Assembly: GCF_003473295.1 (NCBI RefSeq)
Contig: NZ_QRMP01000039.1
Location: 1-25,146, forward strand
DNA: 25,146 bases
DNA from: Parabacteroides sp. AM08-6
GTDB taxonomy: Bacteria; Bacteroidota; Bacteroidia; Bacteroidales; Tannerellaceae
Direction: 5' to 3'
This document shows positions 5,858-13,257 of the stretch, piece by piece. The position numbers and the translations under genes are program-made. Numbering within the stretch: the first letter of the stretch is position 1; every line of letters begins with the position of its first letter. The notes beneath the pieces are model-generated. The model did no database searches, was not told the DNA's origin, and saw only the letters and a program-made list of their open reading frames with translations.

Positions 5858-8653
5858 TTAATGGGCTTCCAGCCAATTTATGCCTTCTCCGCAGTCGGCG
5901 ATTAACGGTACTTGCAACTTGATGACTCCTTCCATTTCTTCCAATACTATCTGTTTTACTTTTTCTAGCTCGTCTTTGTAAACATTGAAGTTTAATTCGT
6001 CATGAACCTGAAGAATCATTTTACTTTTCAATCCTTCTGTTTCGAAGTGATTGAAAATACGGACCATTGCCACTTTTATGATGTCGGCGGCACTTCCCTG
6101 GATGGGAGCATTAATTGCATTTCGTTCGGCATAACCGCGTACGATGGCATTGTGCGAACTGATGTCTGGCAGGAAACGTTTACGTTTGTAGATGGTTTCC
6201 ACATAGCCTTTTTCTCTCGCTATTTCGATACTTTCGTCCATATAGGCACGAACGTCCGGATAGGTTCGGAAGTATCCTTCAATCAGCTCTTTTGACTCCG
6301 AACGGGGAATGCTGAGCCGTTCCGCCAAGCCAAAAATGGAAATTCCATAGATGATACCGAAATTGGCAGTTTTGGCCTTCCGGCGCATGTCGGAAGTAAC
6401 TTCTTCTACCGGGATATTATATATTTTGGCAGCCGTAGCAGCATGGATGTCCGCTCCGCTGCGGAAAGCTTCTATCATGTGTTTATCGCCGCTGAGGTGT
6501 GCCATGATGCGAAGTTCTATTTGTGAATAGTCGGCGGAAAAGAATATACATTCTTCGTTGTCGGCAGTGAAAGCTTTGCGTATTTCACGTCCGAGCGCAT
6601 CGCGGATAGGAATGTTTTGTAGGTTCGGATTGGTGGAACTGAGGCGGCCCGTAGCCGTTACAGTTTGGTTGAATGAGGTATGTATCTTACCTGTTTTCGG
6701 ATTTATCAATTCCGGTAAGGCATCGATATAGGTGCTCAGTAATTTCTTGATTCCCCGGTATTCCAGCAGCTTACCGACAACCGGATGTTTGGAACGCATT
6801 TTTTCCAATACTTCTTCGCCTGTGCTGTAACTGCCGTTTTTTGTCTTTTTAGCTTTTTCTTCAATCTTGAGATGTTCGAAAAGAACTTCACCGACTTGGC
6901 GGGCGGAATTGATGTTGAACTCCATACCGGCTAATTCATAAATTTCTTTTTCAAGATTTTTAAGTTCACTTGTCAGTGTAATGGAGGACTGTTTGAGTGC
7001 GAATGTATCGAGAGTGACTCCTGTCACCTCCATTTCTGTTAAAACATAGATAAGAGGCATTTCAATGTCATAGAATAAAGATTCGATGCCCTGCTTTTTC
7101 AGTAGGGGTTCGAAATAGTTTCTCAGCTTCAGTGTGACATCTGCATCTTCAGCAGCATATTCGGCTACTCGGGCAACTGCTATATCACGCATGCAAAGTT
7201 GCTTTTTCCCTTTTGGTCCGATTAACTCTTCGATATGGATTGTTTTATATTTCAGGTAAGTCTCGGCAAGGTAATCCATCCCGTGACGTAATTCCGGATT
7301 GAGCAGGTAATGGGCAATCATTGTGTCGAACAAGGCCCCTGCTACCCGGACTCCATATTTCCGGAGGACGAGTATGTCGAATTTGATGTTTTGTCCGATT
7401 TTCTGAATTTTCGAATTTTGTAGGGCAGGGGTGAAGATAGCGACAATTTTATCCGCTTCTGCCTTTTCAGCCGGAACGGGGACATACCAAGCCTCGTTTT
7501 CTGTTACAGCGAACGACATTCCGACCAATCCGGCGCTAAGTGGGTCTACACTATCGGTTTCCGTGTCAAAAGCAAAAAAATCCCGACTCTCTAAAAATGC
7601 GGCTAATTTGTGCATTTCTTCTTCATTATCAGCAAGATGATAGTTGTGAGGAGTCGACTTTAAGTCTTTGAGAGTTGAATATTTGCGCGGAGCTGGGGAG
7701 TCGGTCGCAAATTCTTCAAAGAGCGAGCCTTGAATCGGTCCCTTTTTTGGGGTAGGAGGAGTCGTTGTAACTTTCGGTTGCTTTTTTTCGTCTCCATTAT
7801 CAAGCTTGTTAATAAATGTTCTGAATTCTAATTCAGTGTAAATCTTCCTCAGACTGTCTTCATTTACTTTTTCACGTATGCAAAGGTTGGCATCAAATTC
7901 TATAGGAACATCGGTTTTGATGGTAGCGAGAAATTTAGAGAAACGGATTTGCTCTGCATTCTCGATTACTTTCTTTTGAAGGGAACCTTTTAGTTTATCG
8001 GTATTCTCCAACAAGTTTTCGATTGTTCCGAATTCGGTAAGTAACTTCTGTGCCGTCTTTTCTCCGACTCCCGGACAACCGGGGATATTGTCCGAACTGT
8101 CACCCATCAATCCCAACAGGTCTATTACCTGCTCGACGGAGGTGAGGCCGTATTTGCCGAGCACTTCTGGTATTCCCATGATTTCATAGTCGCCGCCAAA
8201 CTTAGGTCGATACATAAATATATGTTCTGAGACCAACTGACCGTAATCTTTATCGGGTGTCATCATATAAACTTCGAAACCTTCCTTCTCCGCTTGTTTG
8301 GAGATAGTGCCGATAACATCGTCGGCTTCGTAGCGAGGCACTTCCAGGATGGGAATATTATAGGCTCCGATGATGTCTTTGATGATGGGGACGGATTGAC
8401 GGATAACTTCAGGAGTTTCTTCGCGTTGGGCTTTATATAGTTCGTAGGCCTCGTGGCGGAATGTCGGTCCTTTGGGGTCGAACGCAACGGCAATATGACT
8501 TGGGTTTTCACGTTTCAGCACATCTTCCAAGCTATTGATAAACCCGAAAATTGCCGAAGTATTCATTCCTTTTGAGTTGATACGCGGATTTTTAATAAAG
8601 GCGTAATAGGAACGGTAAATCAATGCATAAGCATCTATGAGAAATAACTTCAT
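5858..8653 (-). CDS. polA: DNA polymerase I
   Basis: Full-length 931-aa Pol I with all three domains. The N-terminal 5'-3' exonuclease starts MKLFLIDAYALIYRSYYAF and includes GDSSDNIPGCPGVGEKTA. The 3'-5' exonuclease has DTET and YAAEDADVTLKL, so the metal ligands for proofreading are present. The polymerase has DYSQIELRIMAHLSGD (motif A), RRKAKTANFGIIYG (O-helix, with Phe at the sugar-selectivity position) and QVHDEL (motif C). It fills gaps in repair and removes Okazaki primers. I chose the ATG at 8651-8653 because homologues begin MKLFLIDA; a start 12 bp upstream is possible. It is divergent from the prenyl synthase. A near-match -7 box TACATTTA (8688-8695, minus) may drive it. Confidence 0.97.
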   Translation of the reverse strand: MKLFLIDAYALIYRSYYAFIKNPRINSKGMNTSAIFGFINSLEDVLKRENPSHIAVAFDPKGPTFRHEAYELYKAQREETPEVIRQSVPIIKDIIGAYNIPILEVPRYEADDVIGTISKQAEKEGFEVYMMTPDKDYGQLVSEHIFMYRPKFGGDYEIMGIPEVLGKYGLTSVEQVIDLLGLMGDSSDNIPGCPGVGEKTAQKLLTEFGTIENLLENTDKLKGSLQKKVIENAEQIRFSKFLATIKTDVPIEFDANLCIREKVNEDSLRKIYTELEFRTFINKLDNGDEKKQPKVTTTPPTPKKGPIQGSLFEEFATDSPAPRKYSTLKDLKSTPHNYHLADNEEEMHKLAAFLESRDFFAFDTETDSVDPLSAGLVGMSFAVTENEAWYVPVPAEKAEADKIVAIFTPALQNSKIQKIGQNIKFDILVLRKYGVRVAGALFDTMIAHYLLNPELRHGMDYLAETYLKYKTIHIEELIGPKGKKQLCMRDIAVARVAEYAAEDADVTLKLRNYFEPLLKKQGIESLFYDIEMPLIYVLTEMEVTGVTLDTFALKQSSITLTSELKNLEKEIYELAGMEFNINSARQVGEVLFEHLKIEEKAKKTKNGSYSTGEEVLEKMRSKHPVVGKLLEYRGIKKLLSTYIDALPELINPKTGKIHTSFNQTVTATGRLSSTNPNLQNIPIRDALGREIRKAFTADNEECIFFSADYSQIELRIMAHLSGDKHMIEAFRSGADIHAATAAKIYNIPVEEVTSDMRRKAKTANFGIIYGISIFGLAERLSIPRSESKELIEGYFRTYPDVRAYMDESIEIAREKGYVETIYKRKRFLPDISSHNAIVRGYAERNAINAPIQGSAADIIKVAMVRIFNHFETEGLKSKMILQVHDELNFNVYKDELEKVKQIVLEEMEGVIKLQVPLIADCGEGINWLEAH

Positions 8654-8726
8654 CGCTTTTAACACGTTTTAGTGTGACATTTGTTGGTAAATGTACGAAA
8701 AAACTCGCTTACTCAATACTTTTTGT

Positions 8727-8734
8727 TACTTTTG
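8727..8734 (+). promoter_or_regulatory. Bacteroides -7 box (TACTTTTG) for the prenyl synthase
   Basis: An exact TAnnTTTG match on the plus strand 19 bp upstream of the ATG at 8753. No TTTG stands at the normal -33 distance. Confidence 0.5.
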
Positions 8735-8752
8735 CGCATCTTAGGATAGATT

Positions 8753-9724
8753 ATGAAGGATAGAAGTAAAATAGAAGAACCGGTTGCCGCGGAGTTTAAA
8801 CGCTTTAATGATGAGTTTGTCGCTTCACTTCAAAGCGAGACGAATCGATTGCAATCGGCTATTAAACAAATAATGAATGCTACCGGCAAGCACGTACGTC
8901 CTTTATTGGTACTTCTTGCGGCTAAGGTATGTGGGCGCGTGACGGAGGATACGATTAATTCGGCTGTCTTGTTGGAATTGCTTCATACGGCAACGTTGAT
9001 TCATGACGATGTAATTGATGAGACAAAACAGCGTCGGGGAGTACCTTCGCTGAATGCAATCTTCGACAATCGCATATCCGTGCTGGTGGGTGATTATGTC
9101 CTTTCTACCGCATTGATTCGTTCTATCCAGACAGGAAACCTGCAAATCATAGGTATTGTCTCCAACTTGGGCCGCGACCTTTCCGAAGGAGAAATCAAAC
9201 AGTTGGAAACAGCTGAAGAGAGTATTCTTGACGAGGCTTGCTATTTGCAGGTGATACGCAAGAAAACAGCCATGTTGCTTTCTGCCTGTACGGAAATAGG
9301 AGCTATTTCGGCTGGTGCTTCTCCCGGTTTCGTTGAGAAATGTCGTGAGTTTGGTGAATATTTAGGTTATTCTTTCCAGATTAGAGATGATATATTCGAC
9401 TATTTTAAAGAAACGAATATCGGCAAGCCAACCGGTAATGATATTCGTGAAGGTAAAATAACACTTCCTCTTTTGTATGCCCTCAAACAGGGTGGGGAAG
9501 GGGCTGAACATTGCCTGCGAATTATTAGGGGAAAAGATTTTTCTACTGAGAATATAGACCTGTTAATTGATTTTGCCAAATCGAACGGTGGTATCGAGTA
9601 TGCTGAAAAACGTATGCAGGAATATCATGACAAAGCTCTTGAGGTTCTTTATACTTTGCCGGAGTCTCCGGCTCGCGAGGCTTTGAGTCTTTTGGCCGAT
9701 TATATAGTAGAACGGCAGAAATAG
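8753..9724 (+). CDS. Trans-polyprenyl diphosphate synthase
   Basis: A 323-aa member of the E-type isoprenyl synthase family. It has GKHVRP near the N-terminus, the first aspartate-rich motif in LIHDDVIDETKQRRG (about residue 83) and the second in FQIRDDIFDYF. GKPTGNDIREGKITLPLLYAL follows. Both DDxxD motifs are complete, so it should extend allylic diphosphates with isopentenyl diphosphate. By analogy with IspB it probably makes the menaquinone side chain, but chain length cannot be fixed from sequence. It is transcribed away from polA. No clear terminator directly follows; the strong hairpin at 10065-10113 is 340 bp downstream. Confidence 0.92.
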   Translation: MKDRSKIEEPVAAEFKRFNDEFVASLQSETNRLQSAIKQIMNATGKHVRPLLVLLAAKVCGRVTEDTINSAVLLELLHTATLIHDDVIDETKQRRGVPSLNAIFDNRISVLVGDYVLSTALIRSIQTGNLQIIGIVSNLGRDLSEGEIKQLETAEESILDEACYLQVIRKKTAMLLSACTEIGAISAGASPGFVEKCREFGEYLGYSFQIRDDIFDYFKETNIGKPTGNDIREGKITLPLLYALKQGGEGAEHCLRIIRGKDFSTENIDLLIDFAKSNGGIEYAEKRMQEYHDKALEVLYTLPESPAREALSLLADYIVERQK

Positions 9725-9899
9725 TTTTTACTATTGAAAGACTTTCCTTTTCTGTCCTGTTTCGGCATATTTTATTTGCTTATAATTTTTATTTTCTTGC
9801 ATGGAACTCTCTGCGAAGATGTGTATAAAAAGTCTTGGCAGTGAATTTTATACGATTATCAAAATGTCACTATGATAGCGGGTAAATGGGATTAGTATG

Positions 9900-9921
9900 G
9901 CGGGTAAAATAAATTACCCGC
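9900..9921. promoter_or_regulatory. Operator-like inverted repeat GCGGGTAA-N6-TTACCCGC
   Basis: A perfect 8-bp inverted repeat with a 6-nt AT spacer. It is preceded 22 bp earlier by a third half-site (9878-9885). The geometry fits a dimeric regulator site, but no regulator or target gene is adjacent. Confidence 0.35.
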
Positions 9922-10064
9922 ACATGTAACCCTTTTTCACATATCAATCCGATTGCAAAACACTCAAAAGATGAACATTCTGTTATTTGGAGGAATATAG
10001 TGGAAAGAAAGATTTGGAGTTCTTTAAAGGGAATATATGAATGAGGAAAAGTTGGTAGAAAATG

Positions 10065-10113
10065 AAATCAACACTTGGATGTAGTGGGTGAACTTGTGTC
10101 CAAGTGTTGATTT
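10065..10113. terminator. 15-bp perfect hairpin, probable bidirectional terminator
   Basis: AAATCAACACTTGGA at 10065-10079 is exactly complementary to 10099-10113, with a 19-nt loop. It lies between converging genes: the prenyl synthase (plus) and the lipoprotein gene (minus). Ts follow on both strands, though the tracts are short. Confidence 0.65.
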
Positions 10114-10180
10114 TATGGATGTTCGAGTCTTCACAGGAGAAGATAAAGGTGTATATCATTTATAATTATCAAATGTTAAA

Positions 10181-10768
10181 TTAGAGACTACCATAAATCC
10201 ATTCAATTTGGCTATTCTGTCGAGGACTCCATATATTTAAAGTTTGTCCTGATGTGTTATATTTTACATTTATAGTAATTGTTGTCATTTCGAAATTTCC
10301 ATTTATGACTGTTGCAGAGTATCCTAACTCATTATTTTTTCCTGTTGGCAAAAAACCACATTTCGGCGATTCTAAAGGAATTGCGTATCCATCTGACATT
10401 GAAATTCTTTTAGTCAATAAATATTCATCAACAATGTATACTACATATGGATCTACTCCGATAATCGCTGCTAAATTTGCTCCAAAACTCATTTTGGAGT
10501 CTTTATATTTATAAGAGAGTTCATCATAGCCTTTTACTGTCTGGATGATAACATTCGCTTTTGTTGATAAAAAGGGATTCTCATAGTTGGATATTGTTAG
10601 ATCTTTACACAAATCCTCAATAGAATTAACGAAAATCACGGAAGTATCTTCTTCCATCCAATATAATTGAGCATTATCTCCTTGCTTATCAGAAGGGATG
10701 ATTTCATTTGAACAAGCAGCCAAAGTGAATGTACAGATGGCATAGCTAATAAATAGAATGTGTTTCAT
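10181..10768 (-). CDS. Hypothetical lipoprotein
   Basis: A 195-aa protein with a clear lipoprotein signal: MKHILFISYAICTFTLAACS, with Cys19 in the LAAC lipobox. The mature part has no motif I recognise. The C-terminal half is rich in beta-prone stretches (EMTTITINVKYNTSGQTLNIW). The gene is noticeably AT-rich compared with polA or mnmG and uses many AAT, ATA and TTA codons, which suggests recent acquisition or weak selection. It is divergent from the small barrel gene at 10872, with a 103-bp AT-rich gap between them, so the two may be a functional pair. Confidence 0.7.
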   Translation of the reverse strand: MKHILFISYAICTFTLAACSNEIIPSDKQGDNAQLYWMEEDTSVIFVNSIEDLCKDLTISNYENPFLSTKANVIIQTVKGYDELSYKYKDSKMSFGANLAAIIGVDPYVVYIVDEYLLTKRISMSDGYAIPLESPKCGFLPTGKNNELGYSATVINGNFEMTTITINVKYNTSGQTLNIWSPRQNSQIEWIYGSL

Positions 10769-10871
10769 AATTATTTATGTTAATTAATTAATAATATGGT
10801 AAAGTTATTTATTTATTTACAATAAATCGTCATGGATAGCGTTATTTTTTTGTATCAATTGTAATAAAGGT

Positions 10872-11450
10872 ATGAATAAATTCTTATGCTTGCTGTCAAT
10901 GTTGTTGTTGATGACAAAAGTATATTCCCAATCAGTGTTTATTGAGAATGGTGTTTCTTTATCATCGTTGCAGAATGTTTATGACCAAATGATTTGTAAA
11001 TATCATATGAATGTTGGGGTTAATTATTTGGATAAGAAATGGTGCTTTTTGTCTAGTAGTTTGGGATATCTTCGGAAAGGGGGACAGTATTCCTATTTGT
11101 ACGCAGAAGAAATAGGGAAAGAGAGTAGCCTTTGTCATAATGAAAGTGCCAAATATGTAACACTAAATACTTTGTTCAACTTGAAATATGAAAAGTCAAA
11201 TATGATATTTTATCTGGGTATTGGTCCCCAAATTGGAGTAAATGTTGGTAATAGTATTATTTCAGATTACGATAAGTTGAAGAAAATTAATTATTGCTTA
11301 AAATCTACTTTAGGAATTAATTGTTGTTTGAATCGTTTCTTGTTAGGTGGCTCTTTTGGTTATATACCTACACTTGGACATATGTTTGAGACAAAAGAGG
11401 GAAACGATAAAACATTTACAGTTTCTCTTTTGGTAGGATATATATTATGA
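10872..11450 (+). CDS. Small outer-membrane beta-barrel-like protein
   Basis: A 192-aa protein with a signal peptide ending near KVYSQS. Alternating hydrophobic/polar strands with G-x-G turns follow, including MIFYLGIGPQIGVNVG, LLGGSFGYIP and a final TFTVSLLVGYIL. The length and C-terminal aromatic/hydrophobic strand fit the outer-membrane beta-barrel (OMP_b-brl) families of Bacteroidetes. The mature chain contains at least six cysteines, including a CC pair, which is unusual for such a barrel. It is AT-rich like its divergent neighbour. Function is unknown. Confidence 0.65.
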   Translation: MNKFLCLLSMLLLMTKVYSQSVFIENGVSLSSLQNVYDQMICKYHMNVGVNYLDKKWCFLSSSLGYLRKGGQYSYLYAEEIGKESSLCHNESAKYVTLNTLFNLKYEKSNMIFYLGIGPQIGVNVGNSIISDYDKLKKINYCLKSTLGINCCLNRFLLGGSFGYIPTLGHMFETKEGNDKTFTVSLLVGYIL

Positions 11451-11461
11451 TTCCATGAAGT

Positions 11462-11522
11462 TGTGTCAAAAAGAGTTACTCAAAATGTAATTGATTTTAC
11501 TTATGAAGTTCTTTTTGACACA
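11462..11522. terminator. Bidirectional terminator between barrel gene and deoC
   Basis: TGTGTCAAAAAGA (11462-11474) pairs perfectly with TCTTTTTGACACA (11510-11522) around a 35-nt AT-rich loop, in the short gap between two converging genes. The A/T runs inside the arms are consistent with use from both sides. Confidence 0.65.
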
Positions 11523-11530
11523 GCTTATGT

Positions 11531-12463
11531 TTATTTGCCTAAGCGATGTTCTATATCTTCTACCAGGCTGCTTGCCCCGATGCGGAATAAGTCTTTATTT
11601 AGCCAATCATTGCCCAAAGTTTCTTTCACAATCGTATAGTACTTGACAGCATCTTCAGCGGTACGAACGCCTCCGGAGACTTTGATGCCGACTTTACGTC
11701 CTGAGATGGAATGGTATGTTTTAATTGCCTGACACATGGTGTAAACGGCTTCAGGGGTAGCTCCGGGATACCCTTTTCCGGTAGAAGTCTTGATAAAGTC
11801 AGCATTGGAATAAAGGGCCAATATCGCTGCTTTTTGAATATTTTCGGGTGTGACAAGTGCACCGGTTTCCAATATGACTTTTAGTTTGGCTCCACGGCAA
11901 CTCTCCTTGACTTCCTGTAATTCTTCAGCTATTTCTTCATAATTTTCTTCCATGAAATAACCAAGATTCATGACCATGTCAATCTCATTCGCTCCCTGCA
12001 TAGCCGCTATGGCTGCTTCTGCAATCTTGACTTCCATGAAGGTTTGGGAGGAAGGAAAACCTCCGGCTACGGAAGCGATATTGACGTCTTGTGCCGTGAG
12101 GGCCTGTTTGACTGTTTCCACAAAAAGAGGATAGGTGCAGATGGCCGCAACGTTAGGTACGTCGGGGCGGATTCCTTCGAAATCGTTTACTTTATCAACC
12201 AGTTTCCAGATACTTTCTTTTGTATCGATACTGGTGAGGGAGGTGAGGTCGATGCAACCGTGTATTTGCTTCAATACTTCCGGAGTAAAATTCTCTTTTT
12301 CATGTTTTTCGAGGATGGATTTTACTTTTCCGGCAATCAGTTCTTCACTTCCGGCAGCTTCAAATTTGTTGAAAGCCTGCTGATATTTATTGGTATGGAG
12401 ATGTTCGGAGTCTTGTTCATGTTCATGTCCGCATCCACAAGCGTGATTATGTTCGTGTGTCAT
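11531..12463 (-). CDS. deoC: Deoxyribose-phosphate aldolase with His/Cys-rich N-terminal tail
   Basis: This class I aldolase cleaves 2-deoxyribose 5-phosphate to glyceraldehyde 3-phosphate and acetaldehyde in deoxynucleoside salvage. At 310 aa it is longer than the roughly 250-260 aa E. coli enzyme. Catalytic elements are present: LKVILETGALV, the Schiff-base lysine in FIKTSTGKGYPGATPEAV, and KVSGGVRTAEDA. The first 24 residues (MTHEHNHACGCGHEHEQDSEHLH) hold seven His and two Cys, looking like a metal-binding tail. The ATG at 12461-12463 is the only start that keeps this tail, and the reading frame is continuous. It is last in the mnmG-uvrC-dtd-MazG-like run, 3 bp from the upstream stop. Confidence 0.95.
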   Translation of the reverse strand: MTHEHNHACGCGHEHEQDSEHLHTNKYQQAFNKFEAAGSEELIAGKVKSILEKHEKENFTPEVLKQIHGCIDLTSLTSIDTKESIWKLVDKVNDFEGIRPDVPNVAAICTYPLFVETVKQALTAQDVNIASVAGGFPSSQTFMEVKIAEAAIAAMQGANEIDMVMNLGYFMEENYEEIAEELQEVKESCRGAKLKVILETGALVTPENIQKAAILALYSNADFIKTSTGKGYPGATPEAVYTMCQAIKTYHSISGRKVGIKVSGGVRTAEDAVKYYTIVKETLGNDWLNKDLFRIGASSLVEDIEHRLGK

Positions 12464-12466
12464 ATT

Positions 12467-12799
12467 CTATAATTTTTTATTGTTTATATGTCGTTCTTTA
12501 TCCCGGTCGGTTTTCTTTTGCAGATTTTTCTCGAAAGCGGCGGTCAGGTCTACCCCGGTTTGATTGGCTAAGCAGAGCAAAACCCAAAGAACATCTGCCA
12601 TTTCATCGCCTAGGTCACGATGTTTGTCGCTTTCTTTAAATGACTGTTCGCCATAGGTACGTGCCATGATGCGAGCCAATTCGCCCACTTCTTCCGTCAG
12701 GATTGTCATGTTGGTCAGCTCGTTAAAATAGCGGACGCCATACGTTTTAATCCAGTTGTCCACTTTTTCCTGTGCTTGCTGAAGAGTGATTTCTGCCAT
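12467..12799 (-). CDS. MazG-like nucleotide pyrophosphohydrolase
   Basis: A 110-aa single-domain all-alpha NTP pyrophosphatase. It shows the metal-binding EEVGELAR motif, then DLGDEMADVLWVLLCLAN, the paired EExxE and DExxD motifs of the MazG/dUTPase superfamily. Such enzymes hydrolyse NTPs or dNTPs to monophosphates, often damaged or non-canonical ones. I chose the ATG at 12797-12799, one base after the dtd stop, over a start 24 bp upstream inside dtd. It lies between dtd and deoC with almost no spacing, so it is co-transcribed with them. The C-terminal KKTDRDKERHINNKKL is basic and probably flexible. Confidence 0.88.
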   Translation of the reverse strand: MAEITLQQAQEKVDNWIKTYGVRYFNELTNMTILTEEVGELARIMARTYGEQSFKESDKHRDLGDEMADVLWVLLCLANQTGVDLTAAFEKNLQKKTDRDKERHINNKKL

Positions 12800-12800
12800 T

Positions 12801-13253
12801 TTATTCTTTGTTTTGTGAGTCAATCAGGATGGTGACGGGCCCGTCATTCAATAATTCAATCTTCATATCGGCACCGAAAGTACCTGTTGCCACCTCTTTT
12901 CCCAGCTGCAAACCCATTTCCGAACAAAAAGTTTCATACATGGGAATGGCAATCTCCGGTTTCGAAGCATGGATGTAGGAGGGGCGGTTTCCTTTCTTTG
13001 TGGAGGCATGCAAGGTGAATTGACTTACCACCATAACTTCACCGCCTGTTTCAATGACAGAACGGTTCATAACCCCGTTTTCATCGTCGAAAATACGCAG
13101 ATTCGTTATCTTTTTGCATAACCATTCGATGTCTTCCTGCGTATCCCGGTCTTCTATGCCGACCAATACAAGTAAACCTTTACCTATTTTAGACTTCAAT
13201 TGTCCGTCGATAGTGACGGATGCATACTGAACTCGTTGTGTAACTGTCCTCAT
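12801..13253 (-). CDS. dtd: D-aminoacyl-tRNA deacylase
   Basis: A 150-aa protein of the usual DTD length. It starts MRTVTQRVQYASVTIDG and has the active-site SQFTLHA motif (about residues 77-83) and the C-terminal NDGPVTI motif, whose Gly-Pro in cis rejects L-aminoacyl-tRNA. It removes D-amino acids, and glycine from tRNA-Ala, protecting translation. It begins 4 bp after the uvrC stop and is followed one base later by the MazG-like gene, so it sits inside an operon. Confidence 0.96.
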   Translation of the reverse strand: MRTVTQRVQYASVTIDGQLKSKIGKGLLVLVGIEDRDTQEDIEWLCKKITNLRIFDDENGVMNRSVIETGGEVMVVSQFTLHASTKKGNRPSYIHASKPEIAIPMYETFCSEMGLQLGKEVATGTFGADMKIELLNDGPVTILIDSQNKE

Positions 13254-13257
13254 CTCT

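Larger units (their letters stand above)
9725..10180. other. 456-bp non-coding stretch with repeats and hairpins
   Basis: No credible gene was found, only short open frames of fewer than 20 codons. The nonamer GCGGGTAAA appears at 9878-9886 and 9900-9908. The second copy is half of a perfect 8-bp inverted repeat (9900-9907 with 9914-9921, loop 6), which looks like an operator. A strong 15-bp hairpin lies at 10065-10113. The stretch may hide a small RNA or be debris from a lost gene. Confidence 0.6.
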
